From positions 104,405 through 168,404 of the forward strand of contig NZ_FOSW01000012.1 of the NCBI RefSeq assembly GCF_900114385.1: a stretch of 64,000 bases of DNA, written 5' to 3'. The notes below the pieces were generated by a model. It was given only the letters and a program-made list of their open reading frames with translations. It made no database searches and was not told the DNA's origin. The position numbers and the translations under genes were made by a program. Of this stretch, positions 23,072-33,056 are shown piece by piece (position 1 is the stretch's first letter; each line of letters opens with the position of its first letter). Source of the stretch: Geodermatophilus ruber. GTDB taxonomy: Bacteria; Actinomycetota; Actinomycetes; Mycobacteriales; Geodermatophilaceae.

Positions 23072-24466
23072 ATGAGGCAGGTCCAGCGCCGCGCGCTCGC
23101 CGCGGCTGCCGCGGGCAGCATGCTGCTCGCCGGCTGCGCCACCACCGTCACCGGCACCGCGGCCGCGGCGCACCCCCTGACCGACGTGCCGGCCGAGGCG
23201 CTGCCGATCACCGGCGCCGGTGACGGCGCGATCGACGTGCTGGCCCGCAACGCGATGGCCGACCTGCTCACCTACTGGGAGCGGACCTACCCGGAGCTCT
23301 ACGGCGAGCCGTTCGTCCCGCTCGAGGGCGGGATCTTCGCGGTGGACGCCGACGACCTGGACCCCGCCGTCTACCCCGACACCGGCATCGGCTGCGACCG
23401 GCTGCCCGTCGACCCCTCCGAGGTCGAGGGCAACGCCTTCTACCTCCTCCCCTGCGACCTGGTCGCCTACGACAGCGCACTGATCGAGGAGCTCGCCGCC
23501 GCGCACGGCCGGTTCCTGGGGCCGGCGGTGATGGCCCACGAGATGGGCCACGCGATCCAGGGCCGCAACGGCACGTGGGACACCGTCGACACCATCGTCA
23601 GCGAGACCCAGGCCGACTGCTTCGCCGGCGCCTGGACCCGCTGGGTGGCCGACGGCAACGCCGCTCACTCCAGCCTCCGGGTCCCCGAGCTCGACGAGGT
23701 CGTCGTCGGCTTCCTGGAGCTGCGCGACCCGGTCGGCACCGGGACCGACGAGGACGGCGCCCACGGCTCCGGCTTCGACCGGGTATCCGGCTTCTTCGCC
23801 GGATGGGACGGCGGCGCGACCGCCTGCCGCGACGAGTTCGACGAGGACCGGCTGTTCACCGCCGCGGAGTTCACCGACCACGGGGACCTGGAGAACGAGG
23901 GCAACGCCTCCTACGACGAGACACTGCTCATCGTCGACGCATCCCTCCCGCTGTTCTACGAGTCGATCTTCCCGTCGGAGTTCGGCACCCGGTTCCAGGT
24001 CCCCGCCCTGGAGGCGTTCGACGGGACAGCCCCCGACTGCGGCGAACTGGGGGCCCACGGGCGGGACCTCGGCTACTGCGGCGCCGACGGCACCGTCTAC
24101 TTCGACGAGACCGACCTGATCGAGCCGGCCTACGCCGAGCTCGGCGACTTCGCGGTGGCCACCGGGATCGCCCTCCCGTACGCGCTGGCCGCCCGCGATC
24201 AGCTCGGCCTGTCCACCGACGACGGCGCCGCCACCCGGTCCGCGGTCTGCCTGACCGGCTGGTACACCGCCGACTTCTTCGCCGGGGACTTCCGGGAGGT
24301 CACGTCGCTCTCCCCCGGTGACGTCGACGAGGCCGTCTCGTTCCTGCTGACCTACGGCCAGACCGAGTCGGTGCTGCCCGACACGGGGCTGTCCGGGTTC
24401 GAGCTGGTCGGCGCGTTCCGCGACGGATTCCTCCACGGGGGCGGCGGCTGCGACGTCGGCCTCTGA
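23072..24466 (+). CDS. Lipoprotein zinc metallopeptidase, paralog 1
   Basis: 464 residues. It has a basic start and hydrophobic stretch, then a lipobox L-L-A-G-C with the modified Cys at 22, so it is probably anchored outside the membrane. H156-E-M-G-H160 is a gluzincin-type HExxH, and E178 in S-E-T-Q-A-D-C-F-A-G is the likely third ligand. This resembles the neutral zinc metallopeptidase family of YpfJ type. Several Cys pairs suggest disulfides. The gene next downstream is a clear paralog in the same order and orientation. The peptidase's substrate is unknown. The start was chosen at ATG 23072 because it immediately precedes the signal peptide. Confidence 0.88.
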   Translation: MRQVQRRALAAAAAGSMLLAGCATTVTGTAAAAHPLTDVPAEALPITGAGDGAIDVLARNAMADLLTYWERTYPELYGEPFVPLEGGIFAVDADDLDPAVYPDTGIGCDRLPVDPSEVEGNAFYLLPCDLVAYDSALIEELAAAHGRFLGPAVMAHEMGHAIQGRNGTWDTVDTIVSETQADCFAGAWTRWVADGNAAHSSLRVPELDEVVVGFLELRDPVGTGTDEDGAHGSGFDRVSGFFAGWDGGATACRDEFDEDRLFTAAEFTDHGDLENEGNASYDETLLIVDASLPLFYESIFPSEFGTRFQVPALEAFDGTAPDCGELGAHGRDLGYCGADGTVYFDETDLIEPAYAELGDFAVATGIALPYALAARDQLGLSTDDGAATRSAVCLTGWYTADFFAGDFREVTSLSPGDVDEAVSFLLTYGQTESVLPDTGLSGFELVGAFRDGFLHGGGGCDVGL

Positions 24467-24487
24467 CCTCCCGCCGCCCCGGCCCCG

Positions 24488-24509
24488 ACGCCTGCCCGGG
24501 GGCGGGCGT
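24488..24509 (+). terminator. Imperfect hairpin between the metallopeptidase genes
   Basis: ACGCCTGCCC pairs with GGGCGGGCGT with one T-G wobble and a 2-base loop core, 22 bases after the first gene's stop. It may attenuate transcription into the second paralog. Confidence 0.4.
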
Positions 24510-24537
24510 GTCGCCGCGGTGGGACCATCGTGGGGCC

Positions 24538-25950
24538 ATGAACCGCCTGCAGCTGCGCCGAGCGGTCGTGGGCCTGGTGGCCGCGGTCGCGCTCCTCGTG
24601 CTGAGCGGGTGCTCCGTCGTCGTCGACCGGCCCTCCCAGCTGCCCGGGGCCCCCGACGACGCCGGCCCGGACCAGGTGAGCATCGTCGGCGCCGACGACG
24701 GTCCGGTCGACGTCTCGGCCCGCAACGCGCTGGCCGACCTGGAGACCTTCTGGGCCGAGCAGCTCCCCGCGGTGTTCGGCGTCGTCCTCGAGCCGCTGGC
24801 CGGCGGCTACTTCAGCGTCGACCCCGGGGCCGTGGACCCCGGCGAGTACCCGCAGGGGCTCAGCTGCGGCGTCGACCCGCTGGAGGTCCAGGGCAACGCG
24901 TTCTACTGCCGCCCTGCCCAGTCCCCGAACGCGGACTCGATCAGCTACGACCGTGCCTTTCTCGGCGAGCTCGCCCACGGGTACGGCCGGTTCATCCCGG
25001 CACTGGTCATGGCGCACGAGTTCGGTCACGCCGTCCAGGCGCGGGTGGGCGCCCCACGCACGTCGATCGCCGTCGAGACGCAGGCCGACTGCCTGGCCGG
25101 GGCGTGGACCGCCTGGGTCGCCACCGGTGAGGCCGGGCACACCCGCATCCTGGAACCGGAGCTCGACCAGCTGCTGCGGGGCTACCTGCTGCTGCGCGAC
25201 CCGGTGGGGACCGGGACCGACACCCGCGAGGCGCACGGCTCCTACTTCGACCGGGTGTCGGCGTTCCAGGAGGGCTTCGACGGCGGGGCGGCCCCCTGCC
25301 GCGACCGGTTCGGTCCCGACCGCGCCTACACCCAGAGCGAGTTCGCCAGCGACGGGGACTTCCGGGCGGGGGGCAACGCACCGTTCGGGACGATCGAGCA
25401 GATCGTCGACCAGTCCCTGCCGGTGTTCTGGGAGCGCGCCTTCACCGAGGAGCTCGGCGCCCGGTTCCGGGCTCCGGAGATCGAGTCCTTCACCGGCCGG
25501 GCGCCGGCGTGCGCCGCCGCCGACGCCGACCTCGTGTACTGCCCTCCTGGGGACGTCGACGGCGCGCCGAACGGCCTGGTGGCCTACGACGAGCGCGAGC
25601 TCATCCGCCCCGCGTACGAGCAGCTGGGCGACTTCGCGGTCGTCACCGCCGTGGCGATCCCCTACGCCCGGGCCGCGCGGGAGCAGCTGGGGCTGGCCAC
25701 CGACGACGAGGCGGCGCTGCGCTCGGCGGTGTGCCTCACCGGCTGGTACGGCTCCCAGGTCGCCGACGGCACGATCCCGGGGGTGGTCATCTCCCCCGGC
25801 GACCTGGACGAGAGCGTGCAGTTCCTCCTCGAGTACGGCAACGACCCGCAGGTCCTCCCCGACGTGGAGCTGTCGGGGTTCCAGCTCGTCGACCTCTTCC
25901 GCAGCGGGTACCTGGAGGGGCCCCGCGCCTGCGGCATCGGCGTCCGGTGA
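24538..25950 (+). CDS. Lipoprotein zinc metallopeptidase, paralog 2
   Basis: 470 residues, colinear with the preceding gene: a signal peptide with lipobox L-S-G-C (Cys 25), H160-E-F-G-H164, E180 in V-E-T-Q-A-D-C-L-A-G, and matching C-terminal blocks (ELIRPAYEQLGDFAVVTAVAIPYA; CLTGWYG). The two share long stretches of conserved order, which shows a tandem duplication followed by divergence. ATG 24538 directly precedes the hydrophobic segment and is preferred to an in-frame start 30 bases earlier. The gene ends 3 bases from the convergent chaperone gene. Confidence 0.88.
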   Translation: MNRLQLRRAVVGLVAAVALLVLSGCSVVVDRPSQLPGAPDDAGPDQVSIVGADDGPVDVSARNALADLETFWAEQLPAVFGVVLEPLAGGYFSVDPGAVDPGEYPQGLSCGVDPLEVQGNAFYCRPAQSPNADSISYDRAFLGELAHGYGRFIPALVMAHEFGHAVQARVGAPRTSIAVETQADCLAGAWTAWVATGEAGHTRILEPELDQLLRGYLLLRDPVGTGTDTREAHGSYFDRVSAFQEGFDGGAAPCRDRFGPDRAYTQSEFASDGDFRAGGNAPFGTIEQIVDQSLPVFWERAFTEELGARFRAPEIESFTGRAPACAAADADLVYCPPGDVDGAPNGLVAYDERELIRPAYEQLGDFAVVTAVAIPYARAAREQLGLATDDEAALRSAVCLTGWYGSQVADGTIPGVVISPGDLDESVQFLLEYGNDPQVLPDVELSGFQLVDLFRSGYLEGPRACGIGVR

Positions 25951-25953
25951 GGC

Positions 25954-26934
25954 TCAGAACAGCGCCTGGGTGAGCTGCCGGCGGGCGGTGCCGACCCTCG
26001 GGTCCTGGTCGCCGACGATGCCGAAGAGCTCGACCAGGTGCCGGCGGGCCTTGTCCCGGTCCTCCCCCGACGTGCGGCGGACGACGTCGAGCAGCCGGTT
26101 GAAGGCGCCCTCGACGTCGCCGTTGCCGAGGAGGAAGTCGGCGGCGCGGTTCTGGGCGTCCACGTCGTCCGGCGCGGCGTCGGCGCGGACGAGCGCGTCG
26201 GGCCCGGCCTCGTCGGCCCGGCGGAACAGCTGCACCTGGCGCAGCGCCAGCCCGGCGACGGGGTGATCGGGTTCCTCGTCCAGGAGCCCCTGGTAGGCCG
26301 CCTCCGCGGCCGCGAGGTCACCCCGCTCGAGGGCGGCCTCGGCGGCGTCCAGACGCGGATCCTCGGTCTCGGCCGGCTGCCCCTCGCCGCCGCCGGGGAC
26401 GGCTCCCCCGGTGGTCGCCCGCACCAGTTCGGTGACGAACTCCCGGGCCTGCTCCTCGGGGATGGCGCCGGTGAACTCGGCGACCAGCTGCCCCTGCCAG
26501 ACCGCCTTCACCGCCGGTATGCCCTGCACCCGCAGGCCCTGGGCCAGCGTGGGGTTGGCGTCCACGTCGACCTTCGCCAGGACCCACGACCCGCCACCCT
26601 CGGCGGCCAGCCGCTCGAGCACCGGCGAGAGCTGCTTGCACGGCCCGCACCACTCGGCCCACAGGTCGAGGACGACCGGGACCTGGAAGGACCGGTCGAG
26701 CACCTCGGTCTGGAAGGTCGCCTCGGTGACGTCGACGACGGTGGCGCCGGGCGCACCGGCCGGGGCGCCGGGGCTCGGCGGGGGTGCGGCTTGAGCACGG
26801 GCGGCCGCTTCGGAGCGCGCCTTGACGGCGGCGAGGTCGACCGCGCCGGCGAGGGAGGCGGCCAGCTGGGCCTGCTGGGCCTGCGCGCGCGGGTCGGGAC
26901 GTCCGGGGCGAGAAGGCTGCATGGTCTCGATCAT
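25954..26934 (-). CDS. cnoX: Thioredoxin-TPR co-chaperone (CnoX/YbbN type)
   Basis: 326 residues. A Pro/Ala-rich N-terminus is followed by a thioredoxin domain with the redox centre W-C-G-P-C-K (95-100) and cis-Pro region G-I-P-A-V. A C-terminal half of TPR-like helices follows (ERGDLAAAEAAYQGLLDEEP). This domain order is that of CnoX, a holdase that hands oxidised clients to chaperonins. Unlike E. coli CnoX, which has lost a Cys, both active-site cysteines are kept, as in most actinobacterial relatives. ATG 26922 is an alternative start. Confidence 0.88.
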   Translation of the reverse strand: MIETMQPSRPGRPDPRAQAQQAQLAASLAGAVDLAAVKARSEAAARAQAAPPPSPGAPAGAPGATVVDVTEATFQTEVLDRSFQVPVVLDLWAEWCGPCKQLSPVLERLAAEGGGSWVLAKVDVDANPTLAQGLRVQGIPAVKAVWQGQLVAEFTGAIPEEQAREFVTELVRATTGGAVPGGGEGQPAETEDPRLDAAEAALERGDLAAAEAAYQGLLDEEPDHPVAGLALRQVQLFRRADEAGPDALVRADAAPDDVDAQNRAADFLLGNGDVEGAFNRLLDVVRRTSGEDRDKARRHLVELFGIVGDQDPRVGTARRQLTQALF

Positions 26935-26977
26935 CCCACCACCGCACCCGGGGCGCGGGGCGGTGTCGCGGTGTGGT

Positions 26978-27502
26978 TCAGCGGACGGGCGGCCCCACGC
27001 CCGCGACGTCCCCGGCGCCGAGCCGGACCCGCCTGAGCACGTCGAAGAGCGTGTCGAGCTCGGCGTCGGGAACGTCGCCCAGCCCGAACTCCAGACCGGT
27101 CAGCGCGGCGGTGGCCAGCTCCACGACCTCCCGGCCGCGGTCGGTGATGGCGGCGAGGACACCGCGCCCGTCGGCCGGGTTGGGCCGGCGCTCGACGTAC
27201 CCGGCGGCGACCAGCCGGTCGATGGCGTTGGTGACGCTCGTCGGGTGGACCATGAGCCGGCTGCCGATCACCTTGAGCGGCAGCTCGCCGGTGCGGCTGA
27301 AGGTGAGCAGGACGAGGACCTCGTACCGGGCGAAGGTGAGGCAGTGCGGCCGCAGCGCCTCGTCGAAGCGGGCGAGCAGGATCTGCTGCACCCGGAACAC
27401 CGACGTCGCGGCGCGCATCGCGGCGGCGGGACCGAACCGCCGCTCCCACGTCTCCCCGGCGCGCTCGATGGGATCGAACGGCAGCCCCAGCGGTCGGACC
27501 AT
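26978..27502 (-). CDS. MarR-family transcriptional regulator
   Basis: About 174 residues with a winged-helix DNA-binding core. A dimerisation helix (VFRVQQILLARFDEALRPHCLTF) is followed by the recognition region (LPLKVIGSRLMVHPTSVTNAIDRLVAAGYVERRPNPADGR), with the MarR wing Asp-Gly-Arg. ATG 27502 (MVRPLGLPFDP) is chosen over an in-frame ATG at 27532. It has its own upstream palindrome. Targets are unknown; the divergent or upstream oxidoreductase and its own promoter are the natural candidates. Confidence 0.9.
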   Translation of the reverse strand: MVRPLGLPFDPIERAGETWERRFGPAAAMRAATSVFRVQQILLARFDEALRPHCLTFARYEVLVLLTFSRTGELPLKVIGSRLMVHPTSVTNAIDRLVAAGYVERRPNPADGRGVLAAITDRGREVVELATAALTGLEFGLGDVPDAELDTLFDVLRRVRLGAGDVAGVGPPVR

Positions 27503-27512
27503 GCTCCCGACG

Positions 27513-27522
27513 CTACCGGTAG
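27513..27522. promoter_or_regulatory. Palindrome just upstream of the MarR gene
   Basis: CTACCGGTAG is a perfect 10-base palindrome ending 11 bases before the regulator's start codon. Its position fits autoregulation by MarR, which is inference. Confidence 0.35.
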
Positions 27523-27535
27523 GACCCGGCACTGC

Positions 27536-27574
27536 ACCGAGATCGGCGGTAGGCCGGCCACCGCCGATCTCGGT
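27536..27574 (-). terminator. 15-bp perfect inverted repeat between oxidoreductase and MarR genes
   Basis: The arms 27536-27550 and 27560-27574 (ACCGAGATCGGCGGT and its complement) enclose a 9-base loop. It lies 38 bases after the oxidoreductase stop and 34 bases before the MarR start. Terminator is the simplest reading, though an operator role is also possible. Confidence 0.6.
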
Positions 27575-27611
27575 TCCCGGCCCGTACGCAGCCCGCCGAG
27601 CACCGGTCGGA

Positions 27612-29087
27612 TCAGGCCGGCACGGGGGCGGGGCGCAGCGCGGGCACGTGCCGGACGCCGAAGACCTCGCGCAGGGCGACCCGCGCGGCGAGGTCCCCGC
27701 ACATGCCGTGCACCGCCGGTCCGGGCGGGGTGGCCGCCGAGGCGAGGTACACCCCGCGGACCGGGGTCTTGTAGGTGTTCCACCGCGGCACCGGGCGGGC
27801 CAGCATCTGCCACAGCGAGGCCTCCCCGTTGGAGATGTCGCCGCCGACGTGGTTGGGGTTCCACTGCTGCATCTGCACGGCGTTCTTCGTGGCGCGGTCG
27901 ACGATCGTGTCGCGGAAGCCGGGGGCGAACCGTTCGATCTGCGCCTCGATCGCCTCGGTCATGTCGACGTCGGAGCCGTGCGGGACGTGCACGTAGGCCC
28001 AGAGGACGTGCCCGCCCGCCGGGGCCCGGGTGGGGTCGGGCACGGTCGGCTGGACGGCGAGCACGTAGGGCTTCTCGGCCGGACGTCCGGCCGCTGGCGC
28101 CGCCTCCCCGGCGATGGTCTCCTCCAGCGTGCCGGCCACGTGGACGGTGCCGGCCCGGCGGACGTCGGGATTCGCCCACGGCACCGGCTCGGAGAGGATC
28201 CAGTCGACCTTGAAGACGCCGGGCCCGTGCTTGTACCGCGACACCCAGCGGCGGTAGCCCTCGGGCACCCGGTCCCCCGCCATGGCCACGAACGCGCGCG
28301 GGGTGGTGTCCAGCAGCACCGCCGGCACGCCGTCGAACTCGCGCAGGTCGGTGACCTCGTGCCCGGTGACCAGCTCGCCGCCCTGCTGCTCCAGCGCGGT
28401 CACCATGGCGTCGGCCAGGTTCTGCGACCCGCCCTCGATCAGCGGCCAGCCGACGTGGTGGGCGAGCATGCCCAGCACCATCCCCAGGCCCGCCGTGAGC
28501 GGCCGGGAGAGGTCCAGCATGCCGTGCGCGGCCGCACCGGCGATGAGCGCCTGCCCCTCCTCGGTGCCGAAGTACCGCCGGGCCAGCCAGCGGACGTTCG
28601 GCAGCGCGTTGAGCCCGAACTTCGTGATGGGGCCGACGCTGCGCGTGGGCAGCCGCCGCAGCCGGCTGGACAGGAAGAAGTCGATGACGTCGTCGCCGTG
28701 CTCGACCAGCGGGGCGAACAACCGCTCGTAGGACGGCCCGTCCGGGCCGAGGCCCGCGGCGGTCTCCTCCAGCGAGCGGCGCGCGACCGCCGCGCGCCCC
28801 CCGTCGAGCGGGTGGGCGTAGCAGATCTCCGGGTGGACCAGGCGCACGCCCCGGCTGGGCAGGTCGAACTCGCGGAAGAACGGCGCCGCCGCGGCCATCG
28901 GGTGCACCGTCGAGCAGACGTCGTGCCGGTAGCCCGACCGGATGAGCTCCTCGGTGCGCAGACCACCGCCGGCCCGGTCGGCCCGCTCCACGACCTGGAC
29001 CCGCAGCCCGGCGGCCGCCAGCCGCAGGGCCGCGGCCAGGCCGTTCGGGCCCGCTCCGACGACGACGGCGTCCGGCTTCCCGCTCAC
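27612..29087 (-). CDS. Phytoene-desaturase-like FAD oxidoreductase
   Basis: 491 residues. The N-terminal Rossmann dinucleotide fold V-V-V-G-A-G-P-N-G-L-A-A-A (8-20) is followed by E-R-A-D-R-A-G-G-G, and the C-terminal block has ATPPGPAVHGMCGDLAA. This places it in the CrtI/PYROXD2-like amine-oxidase superfamily. No other carotenoid genes (crtB, crtE) are nearby, so a carotenoid role is not supported; many such actinobacterial proteins are uncharacterised. It stands alone on the minus strand upstream of the MarR gene and downstream of meaB. Confidence 0.85.
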   Translation of the reverse strand: MSGKPDAVVVGAGPNGLAAALRLAAAGLRVQVVERADRAGGGLRTEELIRSGYRHDVCSTVHPMAAAAPFFREFDLPSRGVRLVHPEICYAHPLDGGRAAVARRSLEETAAGLGPDGPSYERLFAPLVEHGDDVIDFFLSSRLRRLPTRSVGPITKFGLNALPNVRWLARRYFGTEEGQALIAGAAAHGMLDLSRPLTAGLGMVLGMLAHHVGWPLIEGGSQNLADAMVTALEQQGGELVTGHEVTDLREFDGVPAVLLDTTPRAFVAMAGDRVPEGYRRWVSRYKHGPGVFKVDWILSEPVPWANPDVRRAGTVHVAGTLEETIAGEAAPAAGRPAEKPYVLAVQPTVPDPTRAPAGGHVLWAYVHVPHGSDVDMTEAIEAQIERFAPGFRDTIVDRATKNAVQMQQWNPNHVGGDISNGEASLWQMLARPVPRWNTYKTPVRGVYLASAATPPGPAVHGMCGDLAARVALREVFGVRHVPALRPAPVPA

Positions 29088-29110
29088 CCGGTCATCCTGC
29101 CCTCAGCAGG

Positions 29111-30135
29111 TCAGAGTTGCGCGACCAGCTGGTCGGCGGCGCCGAACGGGTCGGTCCCCCCCGCGACCACCGCGTCGGCCAGCGCGCCGAGGGCCGCGGA
29201 GCCGCGGACGTCCCCCATCCGCTCGCGCAGCCCGGCCAGGGCGATCGCCTCGATCTCCCGGGCCGCCCGCTGCACCCGCCGCCGGTGCCCCTCGCCGGAG
29301 GACTCCAGCCAGCGGCGGTGCTCCTCCACCGCCTCGAGCACGGTGTCGATGCCGTTGTCGGTGTCCCGCGCGGCCACCGTGCGGCAGATCGGCGGGCGCC
29401 AGGCGCCGGCGGTCTCGTGCCGGCCACCGAGGGAGAGCATGTAGCGCAGGTCGCGCACGGTCTGGTCGGCGCCGTCCCGGTCGGCCTTGTTGACGACGAA
29501 GGCGTCGGCGACCTCCAGGATCCCGGCCTTGGCCGCCTGGATGCCGTCGCCCATGCCCGGCGCCAGCAGCACGAGCGTGGTGTCGGCCAGCGAGGCGATC
29601 TCCAGCTCCGACTGCCCGACGCCGACGGTCTCGATCAGCACGACGTCGCACCCGGCGGCGTCGAGCACGCGCAGCGCCTGCGGCGTGGCCCACGCCAGCC
29701 CGCCCAGGTGCCCACGGGAGGCCATCGAACGGATGTAGACGCCGGAGTCGCCGGCGTGGTCCTGCATGCGCACCCGGTCGCCGAGCAGGGCCCCGCCGGA
29801 GAAGGGGGACGAGGGGTCGACGGCCAGGACGCCGACCCGCCGGCCGGCCCCCCGGTAGGCGCGCACCAGCGCGGTCGTCGTCGTCGACTTGCCGACACCG
29901 GGCGACCCGGTCAGGCCGATGACCTGGGCGTGCCCGGTGTACGGGGCGAGCGCGGCGGCGACCTCGCGCAGCGCCGGGCTGGCATCCTCCACCAGGGAGA
30001 TCAGCCGGGCCACGGCACGGGCCTCGCCCTCGCGGGCCCGGGCGACCAGGTCGGCGACGTCGACCGGGCGCCGGCCCCGCCGGCCCCGGAGGGCGGCGGG
30101 CGCCGGCGTCTGGACCGCCGTCTCGGCGACCTCGG

Positions 30136-30139
<4 letters not shown>
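29111..30139 (-). CDS. meaB: MeaB-type GTPase chaperone of B12 acyl-CoA mutases
   Basis: 342 residues. The G3E-family GTPase has Walker A GSPGVGKS, the [15 protein letters not shown] switch region, V-G-Q-S-E and N-K-A-D specificity motif. It protects and reloads methylmalonyl- or ethylmalonyl-CoA mutase with adenosylcobalamin. The start is inferred as TTG 30139, which overlaps the thiolase stop as TTGA. A start at 30190 would sit inside the thiolase. The mutase it probably serves is ecm at 43490, and the B12 adenosyltransferase is at 47272. Confidence 0.92.
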
Positions 30140-31323
<1,184 letters not shown>

Positions 31324-31553
31324 GGGGGCCTCCAGTGCCGGGCCACCGTCGTTGGCGGCCGAGTCTTTTCGGGCCGGCCGCGCAGGCGAGGCGGCCGTCG
31401 GGCTGCTGCTCAGGATAGGACCGCACCCCCGGCAGCGACCTGCAGATCGCGGCCGGGAGTGATCCATCCCACCCGACACGCCTCCGAGAAGTGTCCTCGG
31501 GAGCCACCGGGTAGTGCTCGACGGACCCGACCGCGACGCCCGAGGAGACCGCG

Positions 31554-32408
31554 ATGCCCCGCATTCCCGTCGGCACCGAGAAGGGCACCCCCGTCGAGCT
31601 GCACTACGAGGACCACGGCTCCGGCCGGCCGGTGGTGCTGATCCACGGCTGGCCGCTGTCCGGCCGATCGTGGGAGGCCCAGGTGCCGGCCCTCGTGGAC
31701 GCCGGCCACCGGGTCGTCAGCTACGACCGCCGCGGCTTCGGGCAGAGCTCCCAGCCGTGGACGGGCTACGACTACGACACCTTCGCCGCCGACCTCGACG
31801 CGGTGCTCAGGCACCTGGACCTCACCGACGTCGCGCTCGTCGGCTTCTCCATGGGCGGTGGCGAGGTGGTCCGCTACATCAGCCGGTACGGCACCGCGCG
31901 GGTCACCCGGGCGGTGCTCGCCGCGGCCGTGCCGCCCTACCTCTACAAGTCCGACGACAACCCCGACGGCGGCCTGGACGACGCCACGATCGCGCAGTTC
32001 GAGGAGGGCGTGCGCCGCGACCGGCCGGCCTTCCTCGACGGGTTCACCGCCGACTTCTTCAACGCCGGCGGCAAGGGGGTGTTCGACCGCAAGTCGGGCG
32101 CGGTCAGCGAGCCGATGCGGCAGTACGCGCTGCACATCGCCGAGTTCGCCTCGCCCAAGGGCACGCTGGACTGCATCGCCGCCTTCGGCCGCACCGACTT
32201 CCGCGGCGACCTGGGCACGATCACGCTGCCGACCCTGGTCATCCACGGCGACAGCGACGCGATCGTCCCGTTCGAGGTGAGCGGCAAGCGCTCGCACGAG
32301 CTCCTGCCCAACAGCGAGCTGGTCGTCATCGAGGGCGGCCCGCACGGGATCAACGTCTCGCACGCCGAGCAGTTCAACCGCGCACTGCTGGACTTCCTGG
32401 GGCGCTGA
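31554..32408 (+). CDS. Alpha/beta hydrolase (non-haem chloroperoxidase-like)
   Basis: 284 residues. The oxyanion segment is [10 protein letters not shown], the nucleophile elbow is G-F-S-M-G-G with Ser 99, the acid Asp is in H-G-D-S-D-A-I-V-P and the His is in G-G-P-H-G-I. This is the pattern of cofactor-free haloperoxidase/esterase family members. True chloroperoxidase activity is rarely the physiological role; an esterase or lactonase is equally likely. It is divergent from the thiolase and not obviously part of an operon. Confidence 0.88.
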   Translation: MPRIPVGTEKGTPVELHYEDHGSGRPVVLIHGWPLSGRSWEAQVPALVDAGHRVVSYDRRGFGQSSQPWTGYDYDTFAADLDAVLRHLDLTDVALVGFSMGGGEVVRYISRYGTARVTRAVLAAAVPPYLYKSDDNPDGGLDDATIAQFEEGVRRDRPAFLDGFTADFFNAGGKGVFDRKSGAVSEPMRQYALHIAEFASPKGTLDCIAAFGRTDFRGDLGTITLPTLVIHGDSDAIVPFEVSGKRSHELLPNSELVVIEGGPHGINVSHAEQFNRALLDFLGR

Positions 32409-32502
32409 GCGACGGCCGGGCGAGGCCCGGGCTCCCGGGCCCCCGCGTGACTCCCGCCACATCGAGCTGTCGTCCCGGACGGGCGCACGGGAGGATTCCG
32501 GC

Positions 32503-32961
32503 GTGACCACCGACACGAATGCCGGCCTGCCCACCGAGCTCTTCACCACGATCGACCACGTCGGGATCGCCGTCCCCGACCTCGACGAGGCGCTGGCCTT
32601 CTACGCTCAGGCCTTCGGCGTGCACTCGGTGCACGAGGAGGTCAACGAGGAGCAGGGCGTGCGCGAGGCGATGCTCGCGGTCGGGGACGGCGACACCCGC
32701 ATCCAGCTGCTCGCGCCGCTGACGCCGGAGTCGACGATCGCGAAGTTCATCGGCCGCTCGGGCCCGGGTCTGCAGCAGCTGGCCTTCCGGGTGGACGACG
32801 TCGAGGCGGTCAGCGCGACGCTGCGCGAGCGCGGCCTGCGGCTGCTCTACGACACCCCCAAGCGCGGGACGTCGGACAGCCGCGTCAACTTCGTGCACCC
32901 CAAGGACGCCGGCGGGGTGCTCGTGGAGCTCGTCGAGCCGGCTCGCGCTCCGCACTCCTGA
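32503..32961 (+). CDS. mce: Methylmalonyl/ethylmalonyl-CoA epimerase
   Basis: This 152-residue glyoxalase-fold (VOC) enzyme epimerises the alpha carbon of methylmalonyl- or ethylmalonyl-CoA so that the B12 mutases can use it. The metal ligands are visible as H19 in I-D-H-V-G-I-A-V, a Gln/His region near Q70, and a Glu in the final G-V-L-V-E-L-V-E. It starts at GTG 32503, preceded by GGGAGG at about 12 bases. It lies 95 bases upstream of ccr in the same direction, which supports an ethylmalonyl-CoA pathway function. Confidence 0.92.
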   Translation: MTTDTNAGLPTELFTTIDHVGIAVPDLDEALAFYAQAFGVHSVHEEVNEEQGVREAMLAVGDGDTRIQLLAPLTPESTIAKFIGRSGPGLQQLAFRVDDVEAVSATLRERGLRLLYDTPKRGTSDSRVNFVHPKDAGGVLVELVEPARAPHS

Positions 32962-32979
32962 CCCGACTCGCCGCTCGAG

Positions 32980-32993
32980 TTACCGGTCGGTAA
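32980..32993. promoter_or_regulatory. TTAC-N6-GTAA palindrome upstream of ccr
   Basis: The most symmetric copy of the shared element: GTTACC-GGTC-GGTAAC (32979-32994), 63 bases before the ccr start codon, in the short gap after mce. See the findings for the four-site comparison. Confidence 0.65.
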
Positions 32994-33056
32994 CCTCCCC
33001 GCCGACCTGCACCGCACGATCGCCCCTCACGAGCCGACGAAGACCCGGGAGACCGC

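Noticed and set aside
27612..29087. Calling the oxidoreductase phytoene desaturase (crtI)
   Set aside because: No crtB, crtE or other carotenoid gene is nearby, and many members of this superfamily have other or unknown roles.
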